Assembly: GCF_050589845.1 (NCBI RefSeq)
Contig: NZ_JBNGPA010000002.1
Location: 62,001 to 126,000 of the forward strand
Direction: 5' to 3'
DNA from: Carboxylicivirga agarovorans
GTDB taxonomy: Bacteria > Bacteroidota > Bacteroidia > Bacteroidales > Marinilabiliaceae
Length of the DNA: 64,000 nt
The translations under genes were made by a program, and so were the position numbers. Below the pieces are notes generated by a model. That model was not told where the DNA came from. It worked only from the letters and a program-made list of their open reading frames with translations, and searched no databases. Positions 36,419-46,311 of this stretch are shown piece after piece. Positions within the stretch are counted from its first letter, which is position 1. Each line of letters starts with the position of its first letter.

Positions 36419-36442
36419 ATTGTACATTGATACAAGTACAAT
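36419..36442. promoter_or_regulatory. inverted repeat upstream of the hypD-like gene
   Basis: ATTGTAC (36419-36425) and GTACAAT (36436-36442) are separated by 10 bp, 32-55 bp upstream of the start. It is a candidate operator; no factor can be named. Confidence 0.4.
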
Positions 36443-36707
36443 TGTCAAAGCAAATAAAATAGTAAGGTAAATATAACAGGGAGTGGACAGCCTGTAAAGA
36501 GAAGCTGCCTATGAGTTACGCTTGTAGAACATTAAGCATTCAAACAAGCATCGGTATCCTTTTGTAATGTGCGGACGATTCACTTCAATAATTGCTTAAT
36601 TGATTGAGTTTCAAAATTGCAAAATAAATTGGATAATGCAAAATGGAATCGTTAAGCAGGTGGTGAAAACCAACATACTTCACGAAAAGAGTGTATAAGT
36701 CTAAATG

Positions 36708-36759
36708 CGCAAAGACCGCAAAGTATAGGGTTTTAATACTATACTTTGCGGTCTTTGCG
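36708..36759. repeat. perfect 21-bp inverted repeat (family 3 related)
   Basis: The arms 36708-36728 and 36739-36759 are exact reverse complements around a 10-nt loop, and contain CGCAAAGACCGCAAAG. It shares the GCAAAG/CTTTGCG theme with the copies at 33745 and 61067, and may also end the minus-strand GLPGLI transcript. Confidence 0.85.
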
Positions 36760-36846
36760 AAACTTATTTTTTGTAAACTTCCCGTCTGGCGGGGAAATCC
36801 CTGTATTTCTTATGTCGGGAGCTGGACTTATGTCAAAACAGCACTC

Positions 36847-37584
36847 TTAATCATTTAAAATAAAGCGGTTTTCAGGAATGATCACTTCTATACGGGGTGC
36901 TTTATCGTTTTTAGGTATAGGGCGATTTTGTTGTTTGGCACGTTGATTTCGCTTTTTGATCACCTCTTTACGGTAGCTTTTGTAGTGTTTGCAAAATGCA
37001 TCGTAGGATATCTGCTCATAATTGGCAAAGGGATTGTAAACAAAGCTCGTATTGTCTATCACTTCCACCGATTGTGCTTCATAGACCAATACATCATCTG
37101 TAGTGATTACCCGTAGAACCACACCAGGAAGACCATGCAGTTTCCATGGAGCGGCAGTAAAAGGTAATTTGGTTGTATAAAAGGCCTGGTACTCACGTCC
37201 ACGGAATTCGGCAAAAGCTGTCTTACACGGGTAGCCCAGAATCGTATCGCGTTGTCCAACTTCGTTCCATTTGAATAATTTCAGTTCTTCTTTTATCACA
37301 TGGTAGTCACGCCCCAAACGCTCCTCATAAACCAGGTAATCGTTTGTGTAATCTTTAAACAGTTTTGTTGTATCGGTGGTTTGCTTATAGGTGGCCCGCT
37401 TGCCTGTGCCGCTTTTTGTTAGTCTGATCGTATAACTGAAAACCTGTTTATCGTTAGCCACGAGTTCCATCATATAGGTGTTGGGCTTAGCATGGTTAAT
37501 GTAGTTATAGACGATCTTTAATTCTTGTTGTGCCTGCAGTGTCAGACTGATTAGCAGGAAAAAAGCGCTTGTGAGAGATTTCAT
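36847..37584 (-). CDS. GLPGLI family protein
   Basis: This 245-residue secreted protein has a signal peptide (ISLTLQAQQ) and the family's namesake motif in the form HGLPGVVL near residue 150, preceded by AFYTTKLPFTAAPWKL. The family (TIGR01200) is restricted to Bacteroidota and often sits near TonB-type receptors; function is unknown. The C-terminus is rich in Lys and Arg (EVIKKRNQRAKQQNRPIPK). No partner receptor is directly adjacent here; the nearest is 4.3 kb away. Confidence 0.88.
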   Translation of the reverse strand: MKSLTSAFFLLISLTLQAQQELKIVYNYINHAKPNTYMMELVANDKQVFSYTIRLTKSGTGKRATYKQTTDTTKLFKDYTNDYLVYEERLGRDYHVIKEELKLFKWNEVGQRDTILGYPCKTAFAEFRGREYQAFYTTKLPFTAAPWKLHGLPGVVLRVITTDDVLVYEAQSVEVIDNTSFVYNPFANYEQISYDAFCKHYKSYRKEVIKKRNQRAKQQNRPIPKNDKAPRIEVIIPENRFILND

Positions 37585-37710
37585 GTAATGCGTTTAAATA
37601 TTCTTTCGATACGGTAGTACGGCATTTTTGCCGGATTGTTTCCAAAATGGAAGTGTATTGTCAATATTTGTGGGGGACCGAAGGCCGGTGATGTTAATCA
37701 GTTTGGCAAT

Positions 37711-37800
37711 GTGGTGAGTAGTTAGAGAGGAGAGGTGAGCGGTGAGAAGGGAGAAGGGAGAGATGAGTAGTGAGACAACAGGGCTAAGGACTATGCACAA
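37711..37800 (+). repeat. dispersed repeat family 2 (GTGAG), copy B
   Basis: A purine-rich run of GAG and GTGAG units is followed by GATGAGTAGTGAGAC, AACAGGG and GACTATGCACAA, the same order as copies A and C. Confidence 0.75.
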
Positions 37801-38050
37801 TATGAGTTTGTTGGATCAATAGCACACCAGGTTGTAAGTTCAATAAACCAACAATTCGACTCCCACTAGCTATCGGATTGACCAATAAATAAGAGATCCG
37901 AATACTTGTGGCAGGACTTATTTCATTTATGGCGGACGATGTGGTGGCGTCATTTTGTTATCAATCATGGTTTTTTAGAAGTTCAGCACCACTTTTTGCA
38001 GACTTGTGTAAAATGATGACTGTTAGGGTTCTTGTTAAAAATTGCTTTGC

Positions 38051-38058
38051 TAATTTTG
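38051..38058 (+). promoter_or_regulatory. -7 promoter box of the TPR histidine kinase gene
   Basis: TAATTTTG matches TAnnTTTG, 42 bp upstream of the first ATG. Confidence 0.5.
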
Positions 38059-38099
38059 AACGATTATTTCGTAGATGAAATACTTAAATATAAACTTGT

Positions 38100-40106
38100 A
38101 TGCATCTGGTACTGAAGAGACATATGATTTTAAAAATGATGAAATTTTTAATGCTAGCTGTTTTACTACATGCTTTATGTCCTGCTATTGCTATGGGAGG
38201 TATACAAAAAGCAGACAGCCTGAAATCTCTTCTGCCATCTGTTGAAGGAACAGAGAAAGCTGATGTTTTACTGCAACTATCAAAGCAGTACCGCGATGAT
38301 TTTCAACTGAAGCTGGCGCTGGCATATGGACATAAGGCCCTGAAAGTATCAGAATCAACGAATGATCACCCCATTTTATCAGCTTGTTACAACGACCTGG
38401 GAATTCTGTATCGAATGACAGGAAAGAATGATTCGGCCCTGATATATTTTGATAATGCCTTAATTCTGAGGGAAGAGCTTGGTAATAAATCGGATATTGC
38501 CTATACCTTAAGCAGTATGGGGGTATCGTATCGAAAACTAAAGGATTTTGATAAGGCAGCAGAGTGTTTTCTCAGAGCGCTAAATATTTATAATGCTTTA
38601 AATGATGAGCCGGGTATTGGTCGCACCTTTAATAATATGTCAATACTATATTCTGAACTGGAAGACTACGATAACAGTTTAAGGTATATAAGGCTTTACC
38701 TGGATCAGAATGTAAAACTGCAGGACTCGACAGGAATTGCCAAGGCCTATAATAATATGGGACTGGCATATAAGAACCAGGGGGAATTTGAGCAGGCAAT
38801 GGATTGCTACATGCTATCCTTAGGCATAAAAACATCACTTAATGACTGGGGTGGAATGATGGTGACGCACATTAATATTGCCGACCTGAGTGTTCTTATG
38901 GGTGATAATAATAATGCATTGAGGTATTATTTAAAAGTGATTAACGACTGGAAGCGAAAACCTACATCGGTCAATATTACCAAGGTATATTGTCATGCAG
39001 GGAATGTTTATACGTCCATGAAGCATTATGAAGAGGCGGAGTATTTCCTGCTCGAAGCTCTTGATAAAGCGCAAGAGAGCAAGGGTATCGACGATCAGGA
39101 GATGGTTCTTCAGGCCCTGGTTGATCTTTATACGCAGCAGCATTCATACAAGGAGGCTTTTGAATATATGGAAAGTTATAAGCTTCTGATTGATAGTACC
39201 TATACAACCTTGATTCAACAGCAGGTCAATCGTATTGATGCCATGTATAAACTCGATCGTGAAGAGCGTGATGCAAGTTTTGCAAAGGAGAAAAAACTTC
39301 TTCAGTTGCGGGTGTTGAGTGTAGCCACCATCGCCATATTAGTCGTTGTATTGATATATCTTCTTGGGCAAAATGCCATAAAGCGTCGTGCCAATATAGC
39401 CCTGCAGGCCGAAAAAGAGAAAGCACAGGAGAGTGACCGTTTAAAATCGGCTTTTTTAGCCAATATGAGCCATGAGATTCGCACACCCATGAATGCTGTT
39501 CTCGGGTTTACGGATCTGTTGCGTGATCCGGATTTGAAGCCAGACGAACTCAATGCTTATGTTGATGTGATAGAGGATGGCGGGCAACGGATGCTTACTA
39601 TTATCAATGATTTGGTTGATATATCAAAAATTGAATCAGGAGTGGTCGATATAAACCTGTCGGACATTAATATTAATGAACAGGTTAATTCAATACTTTT
39701 TCTTCTGAGAAATGAGGCTGATACCAAGGGGCTGGAATTAAGGTTTGCGCAAAAAAGTGAAACGCATGTATTAAAAACAGATCATGAAAAGCTGCAAGCC
39801 ATTTTGTTAAACCTGATAAAGAACGCCATCAAATTTACCTCCACTGGTTATGTGGAAACAGGATATTCCAATACTGCTGACGAGTTTGAGTTCTATGTCA
39901 AAGATACCGGTACAGGTATTTCTGAAGATAAAAGGGACCAGGTCTTTGAGCGCTTTGTTCAGGCCGAAAAAAACGGCATAACAGAAGGTACAGGCCTTGG
40001 TTTATCCATAACGAAAGCATATGTTGAAATGCTTGGAGGAAAAATATGGTTTACTTCAGAACCTGGAAAGGGAACTACCTTTTTCTTTACTATTTCGAAG
40101 GCTTAA
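38100..40106 (+). CDS. TPR sensor histidine kinase (orphan)
   Basis: This 668-residue protein has a signal-like N-terminus, about six TPRs (about 60-370) predicted in the periplasm, a coiled-coil linker, one membrane helix near residue 405-425, and a cytoplasmic HisKA/HATPase_c module. The H-box FLANMSHEIRTPMNAVLGF carries H458, and the N, G1 and G2 boxes (NLIKNAIKFT, DTGTGIS, GTGLGLSI) are complete. It has no receiver domain and no adjacent response regulator, so the output is unknown. Several ATGs lie near the start (38100, 38124); the longest frame is given. Confidence 0.88.
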   Translation: MHLVLKRHMILKMMKFLMLAVLLHALCPAIAMGGIQKADSLKSLLPSVEGTEKADVLLQLSKQYRDDFQLKLALAYGHKALKVSESTNDHPILSACYNDLGILYRMTGKNDSALIYFDNALILREELGNKSDIAYTLSSMGVSYRKLKDFDKAAECFLRALNIYNALNDEPGIGRTFNNMSILYSELEDYDNSLRYIRLYLDQNVKLQDSTGIAKAYNNMGLAYKNQGEFEQAMDCYMLSLGIKTSLNDWGGMMVTHINIADLSVLMGDNNNALRYYLKVINDWKRKPTSVNITKVYCHAGNVYTSMKHYEEAEYFLLEALDKAQESKGIDDQEMVLQALVDLYTQQHSYKEAFEYMESYKLLIDSTYTTLIQQQVNRIDAMYKLDREERDASFAKEKKLLQLRVLSVATIAILVVVLIYLLGQNAIKRRANIALQAEKEKAQESDRLKSAFLANMSHEIRTPMNAVLGFTDLLRDPDLKPDELNAYVDVIEDGGQRMLTIINDLVDISKIESGVVDINLSDININEQVNSILFLLRNEADTKGLELRFAQKSETHVLKTDHEKLQAILLNLIKNAIKFTSTGYVETGYSNTADEFEFYVKDTGTGISEDKRDQVFERFVQAEKNGITEGTGLGLSITKAYVEMLGGKIWFTSEPGKGTTFFFTISKA

Positions 40107-40241
40107 GATGCGGCCATTAACACGTTAATTAACGATTAAATATTGCATTTATAAAAGATGCAATAACTCTTAATACATAGCTAATATTTGCATAATAATA
40201 ACTGAACGTTGATGTGTTATTTTTCCTAAAAACTTCATACT

Positions 40242-40739
40242 ATGAAAAGGATAGGGATAATAACTTTAATTATTGGATTAAGTATGAGCTGTTTTGTCAG
40301 CTGTACATCCGATTCAGACATGCCAGACGACAAGGAACTCTTGCTGGAAACATTAACAAATGGAAGTTGGGAAGTTGCCTTAAAGCATTCTCTAACGCAA
40401 AACGATTTCGACCATTCAGAAGTGCAATTGACGTTTACTGATGCCGGTAAGGTCAGTGCGCTCGGCCTGGAAGGTTTTGACAGTGTGTTGAGCACGCGTA
40501 ATGGCGCTTACAAGCTGTTTTATGGCTTAGACAATGGGAGTAATCCTGATTTTAATGATCCTGATTATGATGAGCTGGATTGGTACAGTGCCAATGACGA
40601 GGATCTATTCCTGTCATTTGCCTTTGGCATGAGAGAGCTCATATTATTTAATCATCGTTGGGAGGTAAAAGACTTTTCTTCGACAAATGTGCAATTACAG
40701 GCCAATGATATTTCATTGATCTTAAAGAAGATCGAATAA
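40242..40739 (+). CDS. small lipoprotein, lipocalin-like size
   Basis: This 165-residue protein has lipobox FVSC followed by TSDSDMPDDKE. That acidic stretch after the cysteine is often linked to surface display in Bacteroidota. The mature region opens with LLLETLTNGSWEVAL and has a strand-rich pattern seen in lipocalin-like lipoproteins, but no motif is decisive. The stop codon is only 2 bp from that of the converging AraC-TPR gene. Confidence 0.65.
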   Translation: MKRIGIITLIIGLSMSCFVSCTSDSDMPDDKELLLETLTNGSWEVALKHSLTQNDFDHSEVQLTFTDAGKVSALGLEGFDSVLSTRNGAYKLFYGLDNGSNPDFNDPDYDELDWYSANDEDLFLSFAFGMRELILFNHRWEVKDFSSTNVQLQANDISLILKKIE

Positions 40740-40741
40740 CT

Positions 40742-42802
40742 TTATAAAGCCTGAATAACCTGCAGCAGACCTTCTTCTTCAAGTTTCGTCTTCAGACGGT
40801 CTCGCTTGCTATTGAATTGGCTCTCCATCTGATTCATCACCTTTATAAATTCAGGCTTGTTTTTAAAGCTGTCGATCATTGGGTCAATAGGAGTGAATAA
40901 AGGTACCCACAATTGTATATTATCGCCTTGAGTGAATAGCTCAAGGTTTTTTATTGCCTGATCATCTTCGCCCAGGTAAGCATGATAGCTGGCCTTGAAT
41001 AAATACTGAAAAACGGATTGTTCCTGGTCCATCAGGTTTTTAAACTGATCAAACAACTTCTGCTCTTTATCGTGTTGCCCCAATTGTTTATACACATAGG
41101 CCATTTCAAGATCTTTGTGAGCAAAGGCATTGGAATTCAAATAATCTCTTATCTGCAGAAACTGGTCAAAATACTTACCTGCCGTTTCCCAATCACGCTG
41201 ATAGTAACAAATATTGCCTATCTCCTGCATAATATCAAAGCGTGTTGAATCTTTGGCTAAAGCATTGATCAATAGTTGTCGCGTTTCAGTCAGGTCTTTG
41301 TTTTTAGCATATAATATGTATGCTTTCACATACTCTGAGAATAAGTTACCAGGGTAATGGTTTAAAGATCGGTTGATACTTACAAGGGCTTCATCAACAA
41401 AACCATTCTGAACAAGGGCATTACTTAAATGCAGATAGATATAACTGGCAGTATTAGCATCGTGAGAGTTGATATCAAGGCTGATACCACGCAAGGCATA
41501 TTCCAGGTATTTCTCAGTATCAGGGACATAGTTGGTGTAGATGTCGGATAATGAATTGATTACTATTGCCGAGTTCGGATTGTATTTCAAAGCGGTTTCA
41601 AGGTATTCAATGGCTTGCTTATAGTTTCTGACCTGCATGTAATACAGTGCTTTACCTGTTAATGCCTGAGGTAGGGTTGCATCATACAACAGTGCCTTGT
41701 CAGCGAAGTAAATCAGTGAGTCTGTATATTGTTTCTCGGGCTCAAATAAGTCGTGGTAATAATAGGCAATGGCTAAAACGCCATGGGCCAGGGCAAACTG
41801 TTCATCCTCCTCAACAGCTTTTCTGACCAGTGGAATACCGGCTATCAGGCCCTCCTCCGTTTCCTTATTGAGCTGTTCCACTCCTTTTAAGAAATAGTCA
41901 TATGCAAGCAGGTTTTGTGTAGGTTTCTTTCGAATGCGTTTTTGTTCATCAGGGCCAATAACGATCTCAATTGATCCTGCTATTTCCTGGGCTACTTCCT
42001 GTTGGATCTGAAAGATGTCTTCAATCTGGCGGTTGTATTGCTCTGACCATAAATGATTGTCGCGTTCCCCCTCAATTAACTGAACACTAAGCAATATCTG
42101 GTTGCCCACTTTTTGTCCACTTCCTTCCACTATATAACTAACATTTAACTCCCTGGCTATTTCAGGAATGCTCAGCTTCGTATTGCGGTATTTTTCAACT
42201 GAAGTCCGGCTAATGACTTTTAGTCCTTTTAATGACTGAAGGTTATTGAGTATGGACTCCATAACACCATTGATGACGTACACATTGTTAGCATCATCAC
42301 TGTCGTTTTTAAAAGGAAGAACCGCAATTGATTTCTCAAGTTCCACCTTTGTTTGCTTTGCGGAAAACAGGATTGCCAGCGAAACTGCCAGTGCAATAAC
42401 TACTGCCGAAGCCCATATAACATACCTGGATATGCTTATCCGGTGTTTTTTTACTTCCTCAGGGGGTAACTCTTTTTCAATTAGCTGTTGATCCATTTCA
42501 CCCGGAGGATAACCATATTGCTCTCTAAAACACTTAATGAAGTAGGAGGTGCTGTTAAAACCCACCATAAAAGCAACCTCTGAAACTGTTTTGTCTTCAT
42601 TTTTAAGAATTGTGGTAGCTTCTTCGAGGCGTATTTTTCTTATAAACTGGCTGGCTGAGCAATTTTCTTCTTTCTGAATACGACGTAAAAGGTTTGAGCG
42701 ACTCATCCCAACCTCGTATGCCAGTTCAGATACCCCAAATTGCTCATTGGATAAGTTTTTCAGGATGATGTCCTTCAGCTTGTTGCTAAATGCCTTGTTC
42801 AT
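40742..42802 (-). CDS. AraC-type HTH, membrane helix, FlgO/TolB-like and TPR fusion
   Basis: This 686-residue protein has an N-terminal AraC double helix-turn-helix (about 1-105, with EVAFMVGFNSTSYFIKCFREQYGYPPG), then one membrane helix (about 128-150), then a FlgO/TolB-N-like domain beginning KSIAVLPFKND and containing VSYIVEGSGQKVGNQILLSVQLI, and a long TPR region (about 300-640). DNA-binding and sensing parts are on opposite sides of the membrane, as in CadC/ToxR-type one-component regulators. The FlgO-like plus TPR arrangement is known behind several different HTH or cyclase heads in Bacteroidota. Target genes are not evident. Confidence 0.88.
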   Translation of the reverse strand: MNKAFSNKLKDIILKNLSNEQFGVSELAYEVGMSRSNLLRRIQKEENCSASQFIRKIRLEEATTILKNEDKTVSEVAFMVGFNSTSYFIKCFREQYGYPPGEMDQQLIEKELPPEEVKKHRISISRYVIWASAVVIALAVSLAILFSAKQTKVELEKSIAVLPFKNDSDDANNVYVINGVMESILNNLQSLKGLKVISRTSVEKYRNTKLSIPEIARELNVSYIVEGSGQKVGNQILLSVQLIEGERDNHLWSEQYNRQIEDIFQIQQEVAQEIAGSIEIVIGPDEQKRIRKKPTQNLLAYDYFLKGVEQLNKETEEGLIAGIPLVRKAVEEDEQFALAHGVLAIAYYYHDLFEPEKQYTDSLIYFADKALLYDATLPQALTGKALYYMQVRNYKQAIEYLETALKYNPNSAIVINSLSDIYTNYVPDTEKYLEYALRGISLDINSHDANTASYIYLHLSNALVQNGFVDEALVSINRSLNHYPGNLFSEYVKAYILYAKNKDLTETRQLLINALAKDSTRFDIMQEIGNICYYQRDWETAGKYFDQFLQIRDYLNSNAFAHKDLEMAYVYKQLGQHDKEQKLFDQFKNLMDQEQSVFQYLFKASYHAYLGEDDQAIKNLELFTQGDNIQLWVPLFTPIDPMIDSFKNKPEFIKVMNQMESQFNSKRDRLKTKLEEEGLLQVIQAL

Positions 42803-43099
42803 AAACGGAGTTAATGCTTGAGTTTTCAGTTGCTGAAGATACGAATTATACCATTTATAAATTAAAATGCGCTGGTATATATAGTCATGGAACAGACTAT
42901 TATACGACGGCCTTAAAAGATGAAAACCGGCACCAGTTGCGTCATATTTTACAGCAATGCGTCATAATTTATACAGCATGTCGATTCTTTATATTTCTGG
43001 CTTCATGGATGATAGGTCTTGCGTCATCATATGAAGCAACTTTACATCGTCAAATAACAAGTATTAACCACTCCTGATTTGGAGTCAATTCTTACGACT

Positions 43100-43678
43100 A
43101 TGAAGTCTTTTAAAATGAATAATCTAATGAAGATGTCAACAATGTTAACACTAGGCTTAATTATTATGTGTGCATGTGGTTCAAATGCACAAACCGAAAA
43201 ACAGACCCAACAGGAACCTGAGGCTTCCAATGTAATGGATATTCATGCGGCCGCATTTATGGGCGATGTTAATGCCATCAAGTACCATATAAAAGCAGGA
43301 ACGGACCTGAATAAGAAGGATCAGTATGGTTCCACGCCTTTGATTACAGCAAGCACTTTTAATAAAATAGAAGTGGCCAAAGCGTTAATTGAGGGAAAGG
43401 CAGATCTTAATGTTACCAACTACAATGGGGCTACGGCATTGCATGTGGCAGCATTCTTATGTCGTACCGAAATTGTCACTTGCCTGTTAAAACACGGTGC
43501 TGATAAAACAATTATCGACGCGAGTGGCGCTAATCCTTTACAGGCTGTATCTGGCCCTTTTGATGAGGTAAAGCCTGTTTATGAGCAGTTAAACCGTGAC
43601 CTTGGAGTGTTTGGCCTTCGTTTGGATTATCAGTATCTGGAAGAGAACAGACCTAAGGTAGCTGCCTTATTGAAATAG
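43100..43678 (+). CDS. ankyrin-repeat lipoprotein
   Basis: This protein of about 192 residues starts at the ATG at 43100, where a signal peptide with a lipobox (IIMCAC) begins. Three ankyrin repeats follow (DIHAAAFMGDVNAIKYHIKAG, STPLITASTFNKIEVAKALIEG, ATALHVAAFLCRTEIVTCLLKHGA, each about 33 residues apart). Ankyrin repeats mediate protein contacts; the partner is unknown. The next gene starts 70 bp downstream on the same strand, with no terminator between. Confidence 0.8.
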   Translation: MKSFKMNNLMKMSTMLTLGLIIMCACGSNAQTEKQTQQEPEASNVMDIHAAAFMGDVNAIKYHIKAGTDLNKKDQYGSTPLITASTFNKIEVAKALIEGKADLNVTNYNGATALHVAAFLCRTEIVTCLLKHGADKTIIDASGANPLQAVSGPFDEVKPVYEQLNRDLGVFGLRLDYQYLEENRPKVAALLK

Positions 43679-43748
43679 TTATTTCACTGATAATTATCTG
43701 ATTCGCTATTAAATTCTTGACTCACACTCTTATAAATAATTGAAGCTT

Positions 43749-44849
43749 ATGGAAATGACAGAAAGAAGATATGATATTGATTGGTTGCGGGTAATAGCCA
43801 TTGGTTTACTGTTAATATATCATGCAGCCATTGTATTTCAGCCCTGGGGAATATTGATCGGTTTTATTCAGAGTAACGAGTCTTTGGAATGGTTATGGAT
43901 CCCTATGGCACTGATGAATGTATGGCGAATTCCCCTTCTCTTCTTTGTATCTGGTATGGGAGTGTGTTTTGCCATACGAAAACGTTCCTGGCGCCAGCTG
44001 ATCAGTGAGCGAAGTCGGCGTATTCTTCTGCCGTTTCTTGTTGGTGTTTCATTGGTGGTGCCTTTACACGTATTGATCTGGCAACACTACTACAGTCAGG
44101 AAATCACTTATTCATTAAGCAGGGGGCATTTATGGTTTCTTGGAAATATCTTTGCCTATGTCATTTTATTGCTTCCATTGTTTTACTATCTGAAGCTTAA
44201 GGTAAATACAAGCTTTCATCAGCGTTTGACCAGCTTAATGAGTCATCCCCTTTCATTGGTGCTGTTAATAGTTTTGTTTGTGGCCGAAACATTGATCGTT
44301 GATCCCGATACCTATGAAATGTATGCTTTATCATGGCATGGTTTCTATTTAGGTATCCTGGCTTTTACCATTGGTTTTATAATGGCTTATGCAGGAAATG
44401 ATTTCTGGGAAAGTCTGTTACAATGGCGTTGGTTATATGCAGGGCTTGCATTTAGTTTGTATTTGGTACGTTTGTTGGTGTTTGAACTATATCCGCCCAA
44501 ATATTTATACCCTGTGGAAACTATGACATGGATATATGCTATTCTGGGCTTTGCTTATAAATATTTGAATCGTCCGGGACCTGCACTGAGCTACTTAAGT
44601 AAAGCTGCTTATCCGGTTTACATATGGCACATGGTATTTTTATATGCCGGAGCTGTCATTGTATTACCTGGCAGTCTTTCAACAGAGCTTAAATTTTTCA
44701 TGGTCACTCTGATCAGTTTAGCAGGTAGCGTACTTGTTTATGAGCTACTGATCAAACGGATCAAATACCTGGGCTTATTGTTTGGGTATAGTCAACCAAG
44801 TGAAAAGAAGATTAATAAACAAATGGAAATATCGGCAGTGTCATTGTGA
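43749..44849 (+). CDS. acyltransferase 3 family membrane protein
   Basis: This 366-residue protein has ten or more membrane helices. The N-terminal RRYDIDWLRVIAIGLLLIYHAAIVF has the conserved R/H of acyltransferase 3 proteins (H about residue 25), and YPVYIWHMVFLY near 300 is a second family landmark. Such proteins move acetyl or succinyl groups onto surface polysaccharides or glucans across the membrane (OpgC/OatA-like). The start is the ATG at 43749; a TTG three codons earlier is unnecessary. Confidence 0.85.
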   Translation: MEMTERRYDIDWLRVIAIGLLLIYHAAIVFQPWGILIGFIQSNESLEWLWIPMALMNVWRIPLLFFVSGMGVCFAIRKRSWRQLISERSRRILLPFLVGVSLVVPLHVLIWQHYYSQEITYSLSRGHLWFLGNIFAYVILLLPLFYYLKLKVNTSFHQRLTSLMSHPLSLVLLIVLFVAETLIVDPDTYEMYALSWHGFYLGILAFTIGFIMAYAGNDFWESLLQWRWLYAGLAFSLYLVRLLVFELYPPKYLYPVETMTWIYAILGFAYKYLNRPGPALSYLSKAAYPVYIWHMVFLYAGAVIVLPGSLSTELKFFMVTLISLAGSVLVYELLIKRIKYLGLLFGYSQPSEKKINKQMEISAVSL

Positions 44850-44884
44850 ATACTCCGAGAAGTTAACATATGAAAATATGTTTC

Positions 44885-44950
44885 TCGCAAAGGAGACAAG
44901 CAGCAGCTTATTAGTCTTGTCTTCTTTGCACTTTTCTTCTGCTTTGTGAG
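44885..44950. repeat. possible diverged member of repeat family 3
   Basis: CTCGCAAAGGAGACAAG and CTTGTCTTCTTTGCAC form an imperfect inverted repeat between the acyltransferase and the channel gene. CACTTTTCTTCTGCTTTGTGAG resembles the 33745 copy. Confidence 0.5.
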
Positions 44951-44982
44951 ATATATTAGTTTTGGGCAGCTTCTATCTGCTT

Positions 44983-46311
44983 TTATCCATGATAGTTTTG
45001 TTCCCGTTTTTCAACTATTTCCCTAATCATCTTTTCAATGTGTGGGTATTTAATAATAACCTGATCAAATGACTCTTTGTCTAAGGCGTAGAGGTCGCAA
45101 TAGCTTAAGGCCTTAATGGTGGCACTTCGGGTTTTATTTTTAAGCAAGGCTATTTCTCCAAAATAATCACCTGTTTTTATCTGTGTCAACTGCCTTTTTT
45201 CATCTGCCGATAGGGTCATCAACTCTCCCTTAACAACAAAATACATGGAGTTGGCCTGTTCACCGGCTTTACATACATAGTTATTGGGCGTTATAAAAAC
45301 AGACTTCAGCATCAATGCGATTTCACGCTTGAACGTTTCACTGGCATCTTTAAATAAAGAAACTTTATCAATGATCTCTCTTTTAAGATGCAGAGCCACT
45401 TCTTGCTGAAGATTGTTGGGTAAACTCTCCAGGAAGGCTGTTTCATCATAGCCAAGCCTGTTACGCCACATGTATTTGTAGTAGTCCATTATTTTGTTCC
45501 TTAATGGGGCAGGCAAGGATTTAAAATGAAGCAAGGATACCAGTCCGTCAACGTTATCTTCGAAACGAACACGCGCAGGGTCTTTGCGCAGCAACCGACT
45601 GGCAACGCTACCGATCATATAGGTAAATACTCCATAACCCAGTAGTTGCACAAAAATAGCATATAGCTTCTGGGCATTGGTTTCGGGTGTAATGTCACCA
45701 TAACCGACCGTGGTAACAGTAGTGATGGTCCAATAAACTGAATTGATGTAATCAGATGTGAAATCGCTATGATAGTGAGTGTTAAGTAATGCATGCCAGC
45801 CACACGCCAGGGCGTTGATTGCCAAAGTAAGCCAAAAAATAAAGACGATAAATACAAACGAACCGGCATGCTTTATCATCGTGTGCTGATAGCCAACTAC
45901 TATATGATGGAGTCTTAATACCTTAAAGAGCCTCAATAGTCTGAAAACAGGGAGTGGAAAGAATAGATCCAATGGTAAAGCTGCAATGGCATCGGCAAAA
46001 ATTACGGAAGTTCGATACCACTCTTTATTTTCAATATCGTCACACTTAATTCTTTTTTTCTCATTTTTAATACGGTTGATATTGATAAAAAGGTCAATCA
46101 AAAAGATGAGTGCTACAATCCACCTTGAGTTTTCGAAGCCAAAAATATGATGATGGAAGCTCAGTTCAATGGGTAGGCTAATGGCTGTAAATATAACACT
46201 TAGCATTACCAGTATTTTCCATGTCGAATAGAATAGATGGGATGTTGATCGCATGCTCTTTTTGTTTACTCTGATATTGGATAAAAGTACATTATTTTTG
46301 ATAAAGGTCAT
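44983..46311 (-). CDS. voltage/cyclic-nucleotide-gated-type potassium channel
   Basis: This 442-residue protein starts at ATG 46311. The longer frame to 46446 only translates a dispersed repeat. It has six membrane segments with an S4-like helix (FRLLRLFKVLRLHH, 123-136), a canonical K+ filter TVGYGD (201-206), a helical C-linker and a cyclic nucleotide-binding domain (about 330-440) with the phosphate-binding cassette GEIALLKNKTRSATIKA. It conducts K+ and is probably modulated by a cyclic nucleotide. The cassette has the R needed for phosphate contact. Confidence 0.9.
   Translation of the reverse strand: MTFIKNNVLLSNIRVNKKSMRSTSHLFYSTWKILVMLSVIFTAISLPIELSFHHHIFGFENSRWIVALIFLIDLFININRIKNEKKRIKCDDIENKEWYRTSVIFADAIAALPLDLFFPLPVFRLLRLFKVLRLHHIVVGYQHTMIKHAGSFVFIVFIFWLTLAINALACGWHALLNTHYHSDFTSDYINSVYWTITTVTTVGYGDITPETNAQKLYAIFVQLLGYGVFTYMIGSVASRLLRKDPARVRFEDNVDGLVSLLHFKSLPAPLRNKIMDYYKYMWRNRLGYDETAFLESLPNNLQQEVALHLKREIIDKVSLFKDASETFKREIALMLKSVFITPNNYVCKAGEQANSMYFVVKGELMTLSADEKRQLTQIKTGDYFGEIALLKNKTRSATIKALSYCDLYALDKESFDQVIIKYPHIEKMIREIVEKREQNYHG

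Larger units (their letters stand above)
36388..36846. other. intergenic region, 459 bp
   Basis: It holds a 7-bp inverted repeat (36419-36442) upstream of the hypD-like gene and a perfect 21-bp inverted repeat (36708-36759). No coding frame is supported. Confidence 0.6.
37585..38099. other. intergenic region, 515 bp
   Basis: It contains a copy of repeat family 2 (37711-37800), a fragment resembling the 16-bp array units (AACAATTCGACTCCC near 37850) and, at the right end, the promoter of the histidine kinase gene. Short frames here are translations of the repeat. Confidence 0.6.

Noticed and set aside
37594..37800. Minus-strand frame with a hydrophobic, Ser/Leu-rich product
   Set aside because: It is a translation of the GTGAG repeat; the same repeat gives a similar peptide in front of the channel gene at 46311.
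42814..43077. 87-codon plus-strand frame between the AraC-TPR and ankyrin genes
   Set aside because: It has no coherent domain or signal peptide and overlaps the likely promoter regions of both neighbours.
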